From positions 5,722,501-5,786,500 of the forward strand of contig NC_019676.1 in the NCBI RefSeq assembly GCF_000316625.1: DNA of 64,000 nt, given 5' to 3'. The notes beneath the pieces were generated by a model. That model saw only the letters and a program-made list of their open reading frames with translations. It did not search any database and had not been told where the DNA came from. The translations under genes and the position numbers were made by a program. This DNA comes from Nostoc sp. PCC 7107. GTDB lineage: Bacteria > Cyanobacteriota > Cyanobacteriia > Cyanobacteriales > Nostocaceae. Shown piece by piece: positions 18,114 through 26,800 of the stretch; position 1 is the first letter of the stretch; each line of letters begins with the position of its first letter.

Positions 18114-18221
18114 TGACCAATTACCATTAAACTAAGCTGGTAAATCAAGTGTTCCCAAAATCAATGTTTATCTTTCATCCAGAAAGATTACTTTAGTAGT
18201 ATTGATTTCACGCCAGGATTG

Positions 18222-18893
18222 ATGATGGAAAGAGTGTTGGAACCAGAAGTAATGGATACGTGGGAAGAAGCCATTGATTATGATGCAATGGATTTTACTG
18301 AGGTTAATACAGCTTTTGCCAAAGAAGCGGTCGCTCTTTGTTCTCAAGCACAATGTTTAGTGCTGGATGCGGGGACTGGTACTGGCCGCATTCCTGTTCT
18401 GATCGGTCAAATGCGTCCCCAATGGCAATTAATAGCGATTGATTTAGCTCAAAATATGCTAAAAATTGCCGCGCAACATATTCAGCAAGCTAGGTTGTAT
18501 GAGCAAATTAGTTTGGCATTAGTGGATGCCAAACAGTTACCCTACGCAGATGGAATGTTTGATTTGGTGATTTCCAATAGCTTGATTCACCACTTACCTG
18601 ATCCTTTGCCATTTTTTCAAGAAATTAAACGAGTCACCAAACCTAACGGCGGTTTGCTGATTCGGGATTTATTACGTCCAGCGGACGAAATGACCATGAA
18701 TGCTTTAGTGGACACCATTGGCTATGAATATGCTCCCCGTCAGCAAAAATTGTTTCGTGATTCTCTCCATGCTGCACTCACACTAGATGAAGTGAATAAG
18801 TTGGTTACTAGTGTGGGTTGGTTTGGAGTGAGAGTTTATCAATCAAGCGATCGCCATTGGACTATGGAAAGAAGTTGTAATGTGTCTATTTAA
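18222..18893 (+). CDS. Class I SAM-dependent methyltransferase
   Basis: The ATG at 18222 gives 223 aa (a TTG precedes it directly). Motif I for S-adenosylmethionine binding is DAGTGTGRIPVLIG (about residue 49), motif II lies at LIAIDLAQNML, and DLVISNSLIHHLPDPL with KRVTKPNGGLLIRDL are the post-I segments of the Methyltransf_11/25 type. The substrate cannot be told from the sequence; the fold is used for small molecules, quinones and lipids. No operon partner: the neighbours are a divergent TPR gene and a convergent small gene. Confidence 0.85.
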   Translation: MMERVLEPEVMDTWEEAIDYDAMDFTEVNTAFAKEAVALCSQAQCLVLDAGTGTGRIPVLIGQMRPQWQLIAIDLAQNMLKIAAQHIQQARLYEQISLALVDAKQLPYADGMFDLVISNSLIHHLPDPLPFFQEIKRVTKPNGGLLIRDLLRPADEMTMNALVDTIGYEYAPRQQKLFRDSLHAALTLDEVNKLVTSVGWFGVRVYQSSDRHWTMERSCNVSI

Positions 18894-18921
18894 TCAAATC
18901 AGCAACATTTAGTCTCTACTA

Positions 18922-18950
18922 CCCCAATTTATCGATTTATGGGGATTTTT
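18922..18950. terminator. Hairpin terminator
   Basis: CCCCA (18922-18926) pairs with TGGGG (18940-18944), the enclosed A/T-rich segment has partial self-complementarity, and ATTTTTG follows. It serves the methyltransferase gene and overlaps the 3' end of the convergent gene at 18929. Confidence 0.6.
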
Positions 18951-19234
18951 GTATTCCATACTTGTTCAAATTCTGATTCATTAATCTCAAATTCTTGAAT
19001 ATCCTCTTCCTGAATTGGTTTATCACATAACATACCGTAATTGTCTGCACAGTGGCTACTGTCATAAAATAACACGTTGCCATTTTCGTAAACTTCTATT
19101 TGTCTTATGGGATATCGATTATTACCAATTTCAAGAAAGTAAGTACTCGTACCCCAAGCATCATACTCACCTCCCAAGCTTTCGTCCCAGAACCATTTAC
19201 AATATTGCTTGAATTTAGTTTTTGATAAGAGCAT
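18929..19234 (-). CDS. Small hypothetical protein
   Basis: The start ATG at 19234 (MLLSKTKFKQYCKWFW) is chosen because a GGAGGC ribosome-binding site lies about 8 nt before it; an upstream ATG in frame (at 19264) would add ten residues of Gly/Asn sequence that is really the leader with its GGAGG motifs. The 101-aa product is acidic, rich in aromatic residues (WGTSTYFLEIG, YENGNVLFYDS) and has no signal or membrane segment. The pattern of strand-like segments suggests a small immunity- or WYL-like beta fold, but I cannot name a family. Confidence 0.6.
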   Translation of the reverse strand: MLLSKTKFKQYCKWFWDESLGGEYDAWGTSTYFLEIGNNRYPIRQIEVYENGNVLFYDSSHCADNYGMLCDKPIQEEDIQEFEINESEFEQVWNTKIPINR

Positions 19235-19274
19235 ATTTTTGCCTCCGTTGTTTCCTCCTCGCAAATTCTGTTAA

Positions 19275-19424
19275 AGGATGTCTGAAAACTTTTTGGTGTT
19301 TTATTTAAGACCTGTAGATCCCTCTAAATACCCCTTATCAAGGGTGACTTTGACTTAATTTACCACCCTTTGAAGGGGGAATAGGGGGGTTCAAGAGAAA
19401 TATTTAATACTTCTCAGACATCCT
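19275..19424. mobile_element. MITE-like element, 150 bp
   Basis: AGGATGTCTGA at 19275-19285 recurs as its exact reverse complement at 19414-19424, and the similarity continues imperfectly inward (AAAACT against GAAGT). A TTA directly outside both ends (allowing one more arm base on each side) may be a short target duplication. The interior has complementary C/G runs (CCCCTT...AAGGGGG). It has no coding capacity. Confidence 0.55.
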
Positions 19425-19592
19425 CTTAGGCTTTACTTAAATTTACAAAAAAGCTAATCTTTGTAAATTTAAGTAAACATTCATTAATGAATTTACTTGA
19501 TGAATATTTTTCGTAATAATTGCTGGTCAACCTATCTCCTTTGATTGCTGAACTTGCAATATCTGCAAGGGCTAACATTCACAGCAATTAGT

Positions 19593-20063
19593 TTATTTTA
19601 CCGTAAAACTTCCTAGTTTTGTGCCATCCTTTGAGCGTAGGATATCGCGCACTTCCATTAAAATTATCCCTAACATATTTTTACCGCTACCATCGGCTCC
19701 ACATCCCCAATAATAATCAATGGGAGAATTTTCGACAATTTCGGTATTACCTGTGTTTAGTAATATTTCTTGAATATCTGTATGAGTCTCAAACTTACAT
19801 AACACGGCTTTCTTCATGATATCGTCTTTAACTTGCTCCCAATCTTGGCGCAAAGGACGACTTCTTTCTCTGCCCATTTTTGCTGCTTCTTTGGGAGTTT
19901 TTACCAAACGAATTTGTTCTAAATGAAATGTCCCAACAAACTTTTGAGCTTGAAAATAATGTTCACTAGTATACCAGTACAACTCATCCAAAACAAAGCC
20001 GTGGTCTGAAAAGTTAGAAAAGCAGCCATATTGTTCACGGGTGCTATAAAAATAGATAGTCAT
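19593..20063 (-). CDS. NADAR-family protein (YbiA-like N-glycosidase)
   Basis: 156 aa, the usual length for a single NADAR domain. Family hallmarks are the N-terminal FYSTREQYGCFSNFSDHGF, the segment WYTSEHYFQAQKF and the C-terminal DYYWGCGADGSGKNMLG. NADAR proteins cleave N-glycosidic bonds of ADP-ribose-like or riboflavin-pathway intermediates; some have been shown to remove ADP-ribose from guanine in DNA as antitoxins of DarT toxins. No DarT-like gene is next to it here, so a metabolite clean-up role in riboflavin synthesis, as for YbiA, is the simpler reading. Start and frame are unambiguous. Confidence 0.88.
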   Translation of the reverse strand: MTIYFYSTREQYGCFSNFSDHGFVLDELYWYTSEHYFQAQKFVGTFHLEQIRLVKTPKEAAKMGRERSRPLRQDWEQVKDDIMKKAVLCKFETHTDIQEILLNTGNTEIVENSPIDYYWGCGADGSGKNMLGIILMEVRDILRSKDGTKLGSFTVK

Positions 20064-20184
20064 CGAATTAGTTCTAACAATGAAGTATTAGCAATTATTC
20101 ATAGCATTTCCTGGAAAAGTTGCCAAAAATATCTAGAAGATAGCCTAAAGATTAGATTGAAGTAATTAATAGGAAATTTTGGAA

Positions 20185-22041
20185 TTAATGAGTTTTTTTG
20201 ATTGGCAAGGTGATCGCAAACTCTGTACCTTTATCTATTTCGGAAATCACTTCTATTTTACCTTGATGTTTCTCGACTATTTGATAACAAATACTCAAAC
20301 CTAAGCCAGTACCTTTTCCTACTGGTTTAGTTGTGAAAAATGGGTCAAACAGTTTATGTTGAATATCTAAAGGAATTCCATAAGCATTATCTTTAATACT
20401 AATTTTGATGTAATTACCATCTAACTTTAGGGTATCTATGATAATTTGTTTATCTGGATTATTTGTTTGTTCTATTAAAGCATCTATAGCATTACTAATA
20501 ATATTCATAAATACTTGATTGATTTGTGCTGGATAGCAATCAAATAAAGGCAGTGTATGATAATTTTTAATTACGGTTATTTCAGAAGTAATTTTGTGGT
20601 TTAAAATTAATAATGTATTATCAATTCCTTCATGAATATCTACCTCTTTCATATCAGCTTCATCTAAACGAGAGAAGTTGCGTAAAGATAAGACAATTTC
20701 TCGAATGCGTTGAGCGCCCATTTTCATAGATGAAAGTAAGCTAGATAAATCTTTGCTAATAAAAGTTAAATCAATATCTTCAATTTTCTCGGCGATAGCA
20801 TAGCTTGGTTCTGGATACTGTTGCTGGTATAAATCTATTAATTCTAACAAGTATTCAACATATTCATTAGCGTGTTGAATATTGCCATAAATAAAACTAA
20901 CAGGATTATTAATCTCATGAGCTATACCTGCTACCATCTGTCCTAAAGAAGACATTTTTTCTGTTTGAATTAATTGGCTTTGAGTTTCTTTTAAAGATTG
21001 TAGTGTTTTTTGTAGTTTTTGAGTACGCTCTTCTACACGATGTTCTAAGGTTTGGCGAGCTAATTCTAATTCTTGGGTGCGTTCTTCTACTCTTTGCTCT
21101 AAAGTTTGGCGGGCTAATTCTAATTCTTGAGTATAGTCTCCTACCCACTCTACCAATTGGTTTAAAGAACTAGCTAATGTCCCTACTTCATCTTTACTGC
21201 TGACATTAGCCTTGAGTTGAAAGTTGGATTCTTGGGTAATCTTCCTGGCAACATTAGTAACTACTTTTAAAGGATGGGCAATTAAATTACTCGTATATAA
21301 CGCTAGTATTGCAGCGATTACAACTGATACTAGTACACTTCCGAGAATAACTTTTACTTGTAATTTCTGAGCATTATTAAAGCTAGTACTTGCGTGCTGT
21401 TTTTGCAGTTCAGCATGTCCTATTAACCGCGTTAATTCGTCTGATAGCTGCTCAAATTCCACAGGAATATTGCTTTTTTTCTCTTGATTAAGAAAATTTA
21501 ATATCTGCTGCTGATAATTTTCATTATTTTTTGATAAGGAGTTTTTTTCTTCAATTTCCTTCCAAAAATCTTTTACAAGCTGATTATATATATCTGTAGT
21601 TTTTTCATAATCACTTAATAAGTTGTGTAAATCCTGAGAATTTATTAATAAATTATTTTGATAAATAATTGCAAATTTATCTAATTCAGATAATCTTTGC
21701 TGAACTTGCGAAATACCATCCAGAAATCGATTTTTTTCAAATTCTAGCCAAATAGAGTTATCTAATACAGTAACTAATCTTTGGGGATGCAGCCTAACTC
21801 TAGTTACCGCATTTTCTAAATCTTTTAATAAAGCTTGCTGCTGATAAGCAAGGAGTAGCTGCTTATGGGCATAAGTTTCGTAGTTATATGCTAAAAGTAA
21901 CCCACTTGTTGTGCCTATACAAGTAATACCAACAGTGACAATATAACCATAGGTTATCTTTTGAGCGATACTCCAGTTATTACTTAATTTTACTAGCCAG
22001 ATTAAAACTTTTCTAACCCCATTTTTTTTTGCATGACTCAT
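20185..22041 (-). CDS. Membrane sensor histidine kinase (HAMP, coiled coil)
   Basis: 618 aa. A first membrane helix at about 29-50 and a second at about 228-250 enclose a periplasmic helical region of about 180 residues. A HAMP domain (LIAHPLKVVTNVARKITQ) follows, then a long coiled coil containing an 18-residue unit present twice in tandem (TQELELARQTLE, then QRVEER or HRVEER). The kinase core has H375 in GIAHEINNP, N box (ISNAIDAL), G1 (DNAYGIPLD) and G2 (GTGLGLSI). The gene lies 23 nt downstream of a PhnD-like binding-protein gene on the same strand, so the lipoprotein probably delivers the ligand signal to this kinase. No cognate regulator is adjacent. Confidence 0.92.
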   Translation of the reverse strand: MSHAKKNGVRKVLIWLVKLSNNWSIAQKITYGYIVTVGITCIGTTSGLLLAYNYETYAHKQLLLAYQQQALLKDLENAVTRVRLHPQRLVTVLDNSIWLEFEKNRFLDGISQVQQRLSELDKFAIIYQNNLLINSQDLHNLLSDYEKTTDIYNQLVKDFWKEIEEKNSLSKNNENYQQQILNFLNQEKKSNIPVEFEQLSDELTRLIGHAELQKQHASTSFNNAQKLQVKVILGSVLVSVVIAAILALYTSNLIAHPLKVVTNVARKITQESNFQLKANVSSKDEVGTLASSLNQLVEWVGDYTQELELARQTLEQRVEERTQELELARQTLEHRVEERTQKLQKTLQSLKETQSQLIQTEKMSSLGQMVAGIAHEINNPVSFIYGNIQHANEYVEYLLELIDLYQQQYPEPSYAIAEKIEDIDLTFISKDLSSLLSSMKMGAQRIREIVLSLRNFSRLDEADMKEVDIHEGIDNTLLILNHKITSEITVIKNYHTLPLFDCYPAQINQVFMNIISNAIDALIEQTNNPDKQIIIDTLKLDGNYIKISIKDNAYGIPLDIQHKLFDPFFTTKPVGKGTGLGLSICYQIVEKHQGKIEVISEIDKGTEFAITLPIKKTH

Positions 22042-22064
22042 TTATTTAGCAGCGTGGATACTAT

Positions 22065-22946
22065 TTATAGAAAACTTCCTTCTCCCATTTTTTGATACAC
22101 CTCACGAATCATGTTGTAGTCAGAATCATTTGCTGCTACCAAGCTTGCACCTTGAAATTTTTTGTCAGCCAGTACGATACTTTGAAGTATTTTATCCTGA
22201 TTTGCCAGTATCCGCGTTTTCATATCGGTTACAAAGTCAGAGGCTAATTGGTTACTACTAACAAACACATCATTGGGTAGTAGTGAACTTTTAGCTATTA
22301 TAGAAAAATCTTTCTCTGATAATTTTTCCTTTGACAATTCATTTTTATATGTATCAGATGCAGTCGCCCATGCTTCTACTTCTCCTTTGTTTAGGGCTTG
22401 TAATCCTTTATTACCCAACATGGCAATTTTGACATCATTTTTGGGATCTAACCCACCATCTATAAGTAATTTTGTTGGGCCAATATGACCGGAAGTTGAG
22501 CCAATTTTTCGCATGGCAATTGTTTTGCCTTTTAATTGAGTTAATAATTTTACTTTGCTATCTGCACGAACAACAATAATTGAATGGTAGTTAGGACGCT
22601 TAACACCAATGATAGGAATAGTTTTAGCTCTTGCATTTAAAATTAAGTATTCTGAAGGGCCTGCGAAAGCAATATCTAATTTACCTGATACCAATGCTGA
22701 TGCTGCTGCTGTCCGATTTTCAACTGGAAAAAATTCAATTTTAACGTCTAGTATTTCCTCTAATTTATTGCGTAGTTCTTCATAATTTTCCTCCAATTCT
22801 TTGAGATTGTTTACATCTGTAACTGTAAATTTAATAGTTTTTTGAGCAGTCGTTGATATTTCTGTAATTTGTTTATTGGAATTACATGCTGTCATAAAAC
22901 TGGCAAAATACAGGAGTGAATAACTAAGCAATTTGCGTCGTTTCAT
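22065..22946 (-). CDS. PhnD-like periplasmic substrate-binding lipoprotein
   Basis: 293 aa. The N-terminus is a lipoprotein signal with lipobox FMTAC (C21 would be lipidated). The mature protein matches the PhnD family (phosphate/phosphonate-type ABC binding proteins): SALVSGKLDIAFAGPSEYLI, RPNYHSIIVVRADS, LKGKTIAMRKIGSTSGH and a C-terminal VREVYQKM-like end. No permease or ATPase genes are nearby. Instead a sensor histidine kinase gene follows at 23 nt, which indicates that the protein senses a small anion or related ligand for signalling rather than transport. The ligand cannot be inferred; phosphonate, phosphite or phosphate are candidates by family only. Confidence 0.88.
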   Translation of the reverse strand: MKRRKLLSYSLLYFASFMTACNSNKQITEISTTAQKTIKFTVTDVNNLKELEENYEELRNKLEEILDVKIEFFPVENRTAAASALVSGKLDIAFAGPSEYLILNARAKTIPIIGVKRPNYHSIIVVRADSKVKLLTQLKGKTIAMRKIGSTSGHIGPTKLLIDGGLDPKNDVKIAMLGNKGLQALNKGEVEAWATASDTYKNELSKEKLSEKDFSIIAKSSLLPNDVFVSSNQLASDFVTDMKTRILANQDKILQSIVLADKKFQGASLVAANDSDYNMIREVYQKMGEGSFL

Positions 22947-23508
22947 AATTATTAATCGTGGTAATTTTATTTAATTTACAAACGTAAACAATTAATCATC
23001 TAGACAAGACAAAAAAGTTGTAGATGGCTTAAAATTAGCAATAATGAAGATGATTTCTGACAATTATCAATAGTCCAATCTTGAAAATTTGCTTTTACTA
23101 AGTATCAAGAGTAATACAACTACTTATAATATTTAGAAAATATATTAATAACTTCTGTAAGATTACTGAAATTTTTTATATAAAAAATTTCAATATTTTG
23201 TTTGATGACTTTAAGATTAACATTTGGTTATTAATTAATTAAAATTAAACATATACTTGACTGCATATAAAAACCAGAAAATCAAAATTTGATATTCAAT
23301 CAATTTACATTGGACAAATTACTACAATTAGGTACGACTTTAGTCAACTTATAAAAATCATTTATTTTCTTTTTTTGATTATTTTTGCTCTGATAAGCTT
23401 TTCCAGATTTAACCTGCATAATTTGGATTGGCAAAATGCCCACCCCACAAGATTTATAGATATTTTAGATATGCAATCTATATGTGGTTTAGCTCGGTTT
23501 GATTTTAA
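22947..23508. other. Intergenic region, very AT-rich
   Basis: About 560 nt with no supported gene. It should contain the promoter of the PhnD-kinase operon near 22950-23050. Confidence 0.4.
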
Positions 23509-23590
23509 CTACTGATTTGTATTTGTTAACTGGCGAATCGGTAATTCAACTACAAATTCTGAGCCTTGTCCGAGTTCAGAGTTTATTTCG
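23509..23590 (-). pseudogene. C-terminal fragment of a histidine kinase gene
   Basis: On the minus strand the frame ending in TAG at 23509-23511 reads EINSELGQGSEFVVELPIRQ, the typical last beta-strands of a HATPase_c domain. Upstream of it (above 23590) the sequence becomes a non-coding G/C-rich repeat-like segment (GCGTTCCGCCTTAGCGG), so the rest of the kinase is lost. The remnant resembles the end of the giant kinases nearby. Confidence 0.6.
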
Positions 23591-23812
23591 CTCACCGCTA
23601 AGGCGGAACGCGCAAAGTAGATGCAAAGGCCTTAAGAATCGATCTTTATATTTTAGTTAAACATCTGAATTCATCCCGTATGGATGCAACGCTAGTTAGT
23701 AAAGTGCCTATGCCTCTGTCTATATATTGTTAGACAGTATATCGTTAATGGGAATACTAACGGAGTGTAGACACATTCTGCACTACTTTTTGATTACATG
23801 AGGTATGTATAG

Positions 23813-26800
23813 ATGGAGACAGTTAAAGCCCCCATCATTCCCGGATATGAAATAAGCTTGCAACTGTACGCAGGCTCAAGAACCCAAGTATATAGGGCTA
23901 TCCGCGAATCAGATCAACTCCCAGTTGTCATCAAACTACTGACCTCAGAATATCCCAGTTTTAGCGAACTACTGCAACTCCGCAATCAATACACCATTAG
24001 CAAAAATCTCCACATTACAGGAATTATTCAGCCATTATCATTAGAAACATATAACAATGGTTATATATTAGTCATGGCAGATACAGGAGGAATATCATTA
24101 CGGGAATATATTCAAAGCAATACCCTCACCCTCGCAGAATTTCTCACAATCGCTATCGAGTTAACCACCAGTCTCCATGAATTACATCAAAATCGGGTAA
24201 TTCATAAAGATATCAAACCCGCAAATATCTTAATTCATCCCCAAACAAAACAAGTTCAACTGATAGACTTTAGTATCGCTTCATTACTACCCAAAGAAAC
24301 CCAAGAAATCAAAAGTCCAAATGTTTTGGAAGGAACTTTAGCTTATATCTCCCCAGAACAAACTGGCAGAATGAACCGCGCCATTGACTATCGTAGTGAT
24401 TATTATTCTTTGGGTGTAACATTCTATGAATTATTAACCGGAGAATTACCATTTGATAGTAACGACCCGATGGAATTAGTGCATTGTCATCTAGCAAAAA
24501 TTCCTCATGAAGTCAAAAGTGCAGAAATTCCGCAAGTGCTTTCAGATATTGTGCTGAAATTAATGGCAAAAAATGCCGAGGATAGATATCAAAGTGCTTT
24601 GGGACTGAAATATGATTTAGAAATTTGTTTAACGCAACTCCAAGATACAGGAGAAATTACAGATTTTAACATCTGTGAACGGGATGTGTGCGATCGCTTT
24701 CTCATCCCCGAAAAATTATATGGTAGAGAAGCCGAAGTTAATCGCTTATTACAAGCCTTTGAGCGTGTCGCCAATGGCACATCAGAAATGATGCTGGTGG
24801 CGGGTTTTTCAGGGATTGGGAAAACTGCTGTAGTTAACGAAGTTCACAAGCCAATTACCCGTCAGCAGGGGTATTTTATCAAAGGTAAGTTTGACCAATT
24901 TAATCGGAATATTCCCTTCAGTGCTTTTGTCCAGGCTTTACGCGATTTGATGGGTCAATTGTTATCAGAATCGGATGCCAAGTTGGCACAGTGGCGCAGT
25001 CAAATTTTAGCAGTGCTGGGGGAGAATGGGCAAGTTTTAATTGAGGTCATTCCCGAACTAGAACGATTGATTGGTAAACAAAACCCAGCACCAGAACTAT
25101 CTGGAACTGCGGCACAAAATCGGTTTAATTTGCTGTTTCAAAAGTTTATTGCTGTCTTCACTACATTAGAGCATCCTTTGGTGCTATTTTTGGATGATTT
25201 ACAATGGGCAGATTTAGCTTCTTTTCAGTTAATTAAACTCTTGATGGAGGATAAAAACTATCTGCTGTTGTTGGGTGCTTATCGAGACAATGAAGTGTCA
25301 TCTGCACACCCGTTAATGTTGACGCTGGAGGAGATGAAGAAGGCTGGTAGGACGTTTAATACTATTACTCTGGCACCTCTGGTTGAGCAGGATACAAATC
25401 AGTTGGTAGCTGATACTTTACGTTGTCCTACAGAGCTAACCCATCCTTTGACAAAATTAATTGAGCGCAAAACTCAAGGTAATCCGTTTTTTATTACCCA
25501 GTTTCTCAAGGTGTTATATGAAGATGGGGAAATTACATTTAATTATCAGCAAGGTTATTGGGAATGTGATATTACTCAAATTCTGTCCCTATCTCTGACT
25601 GATGATGTGGTGGAGTTTGTCGCCCAACAGTTGCAGAAATTACCCCAGGAAACTCAAGATGTTTTGAAGTTGGCTGCTTGTATTGGTAATTCTTTTGATT
25701 TAACTACTTTGGCGATTGTTTTTCAGCAGTCTCTGACTGATACTGCCACAGTATTATGGAAGGCTTTACAAGAGGGTTTGATTTTACCCCAAAGTGAACT
25801 ATATAAATTTTATTTGAGCCAGACGCAAGCAAACGGCAATAATGACCATATCAAAAATGTCACCTATCGATTTCTGCACGATCGCATTCAACAAGCTGCT
25901 TACTGTTTAATTCCAAAAGACCAAAAAGCAGCTACTCATTATCAAATTGGACAACTGCTACTCCAGCATACTGACAAAGCAGAACTTGAAGAAAAAATCT
26001 TTGATTTGGTCAATCAATTCAAACTCGGAATCGATTTAGTTACCAGTCCTCAAGAGCAGAAATATCTAGCTGAATTGAATTTAATTGCCGGACGCAGAGC
26101 TAAGATGGCCACAGCTTACCCTGCATCTGTCCAATATTATGCAGCAGCCAGGAAATTGTTAGCCGAGGATCATTGGCAAGAATCATATAATTTCATGCTG
26201 GCAATCTACACAGAAGCGACAGAAGTTGCTTATCTGAATACTGATTTTGAGCAGATGGAACAGCTATCAAAAATAGTCCTAAATCAGGTAAAAAACATTT
26301 GGGATAGCGTACCTATTTATGAAATTAAAATTCAAGCTTGTATTGCCCAAAATCAACTGCGGTTAGGGCTAGATACATCTGTGGCGATTTTGCATAAGTT
26401 GGGTATAGATTTACCAAACCAACCTACCTACCAAGATATTCATCAAGCATTAGAGAAAACTCACTTAGTATTGGTGGGAAAAACCACCGCAGAATTAATC
26501 GATTTGTCTTTAATGACAGATACTCGCGCCCACGCTGCAATGCGGATTTTGTCGAGTACGTTTGGGGCTGCTTATAATGGCTGTCCAGAAATGTTACCCT
26601 TAATTATTTGTGAGCAAGTTAATTTATCTATTCAACAGGGTAATACAGCTTTATCTGCTTTTGCCTATGCAAGTTATGGTTTAATTCTTTGTGCTTTTAC
26701 TGGTGTAGTGGAAACAAGTTATGAATTTGGGCAATTAGCTTTAAATTTAATGGAAAAGTTATGCACCCAACAACTGCGTGCCAAGATAGAAGCAGTATTT

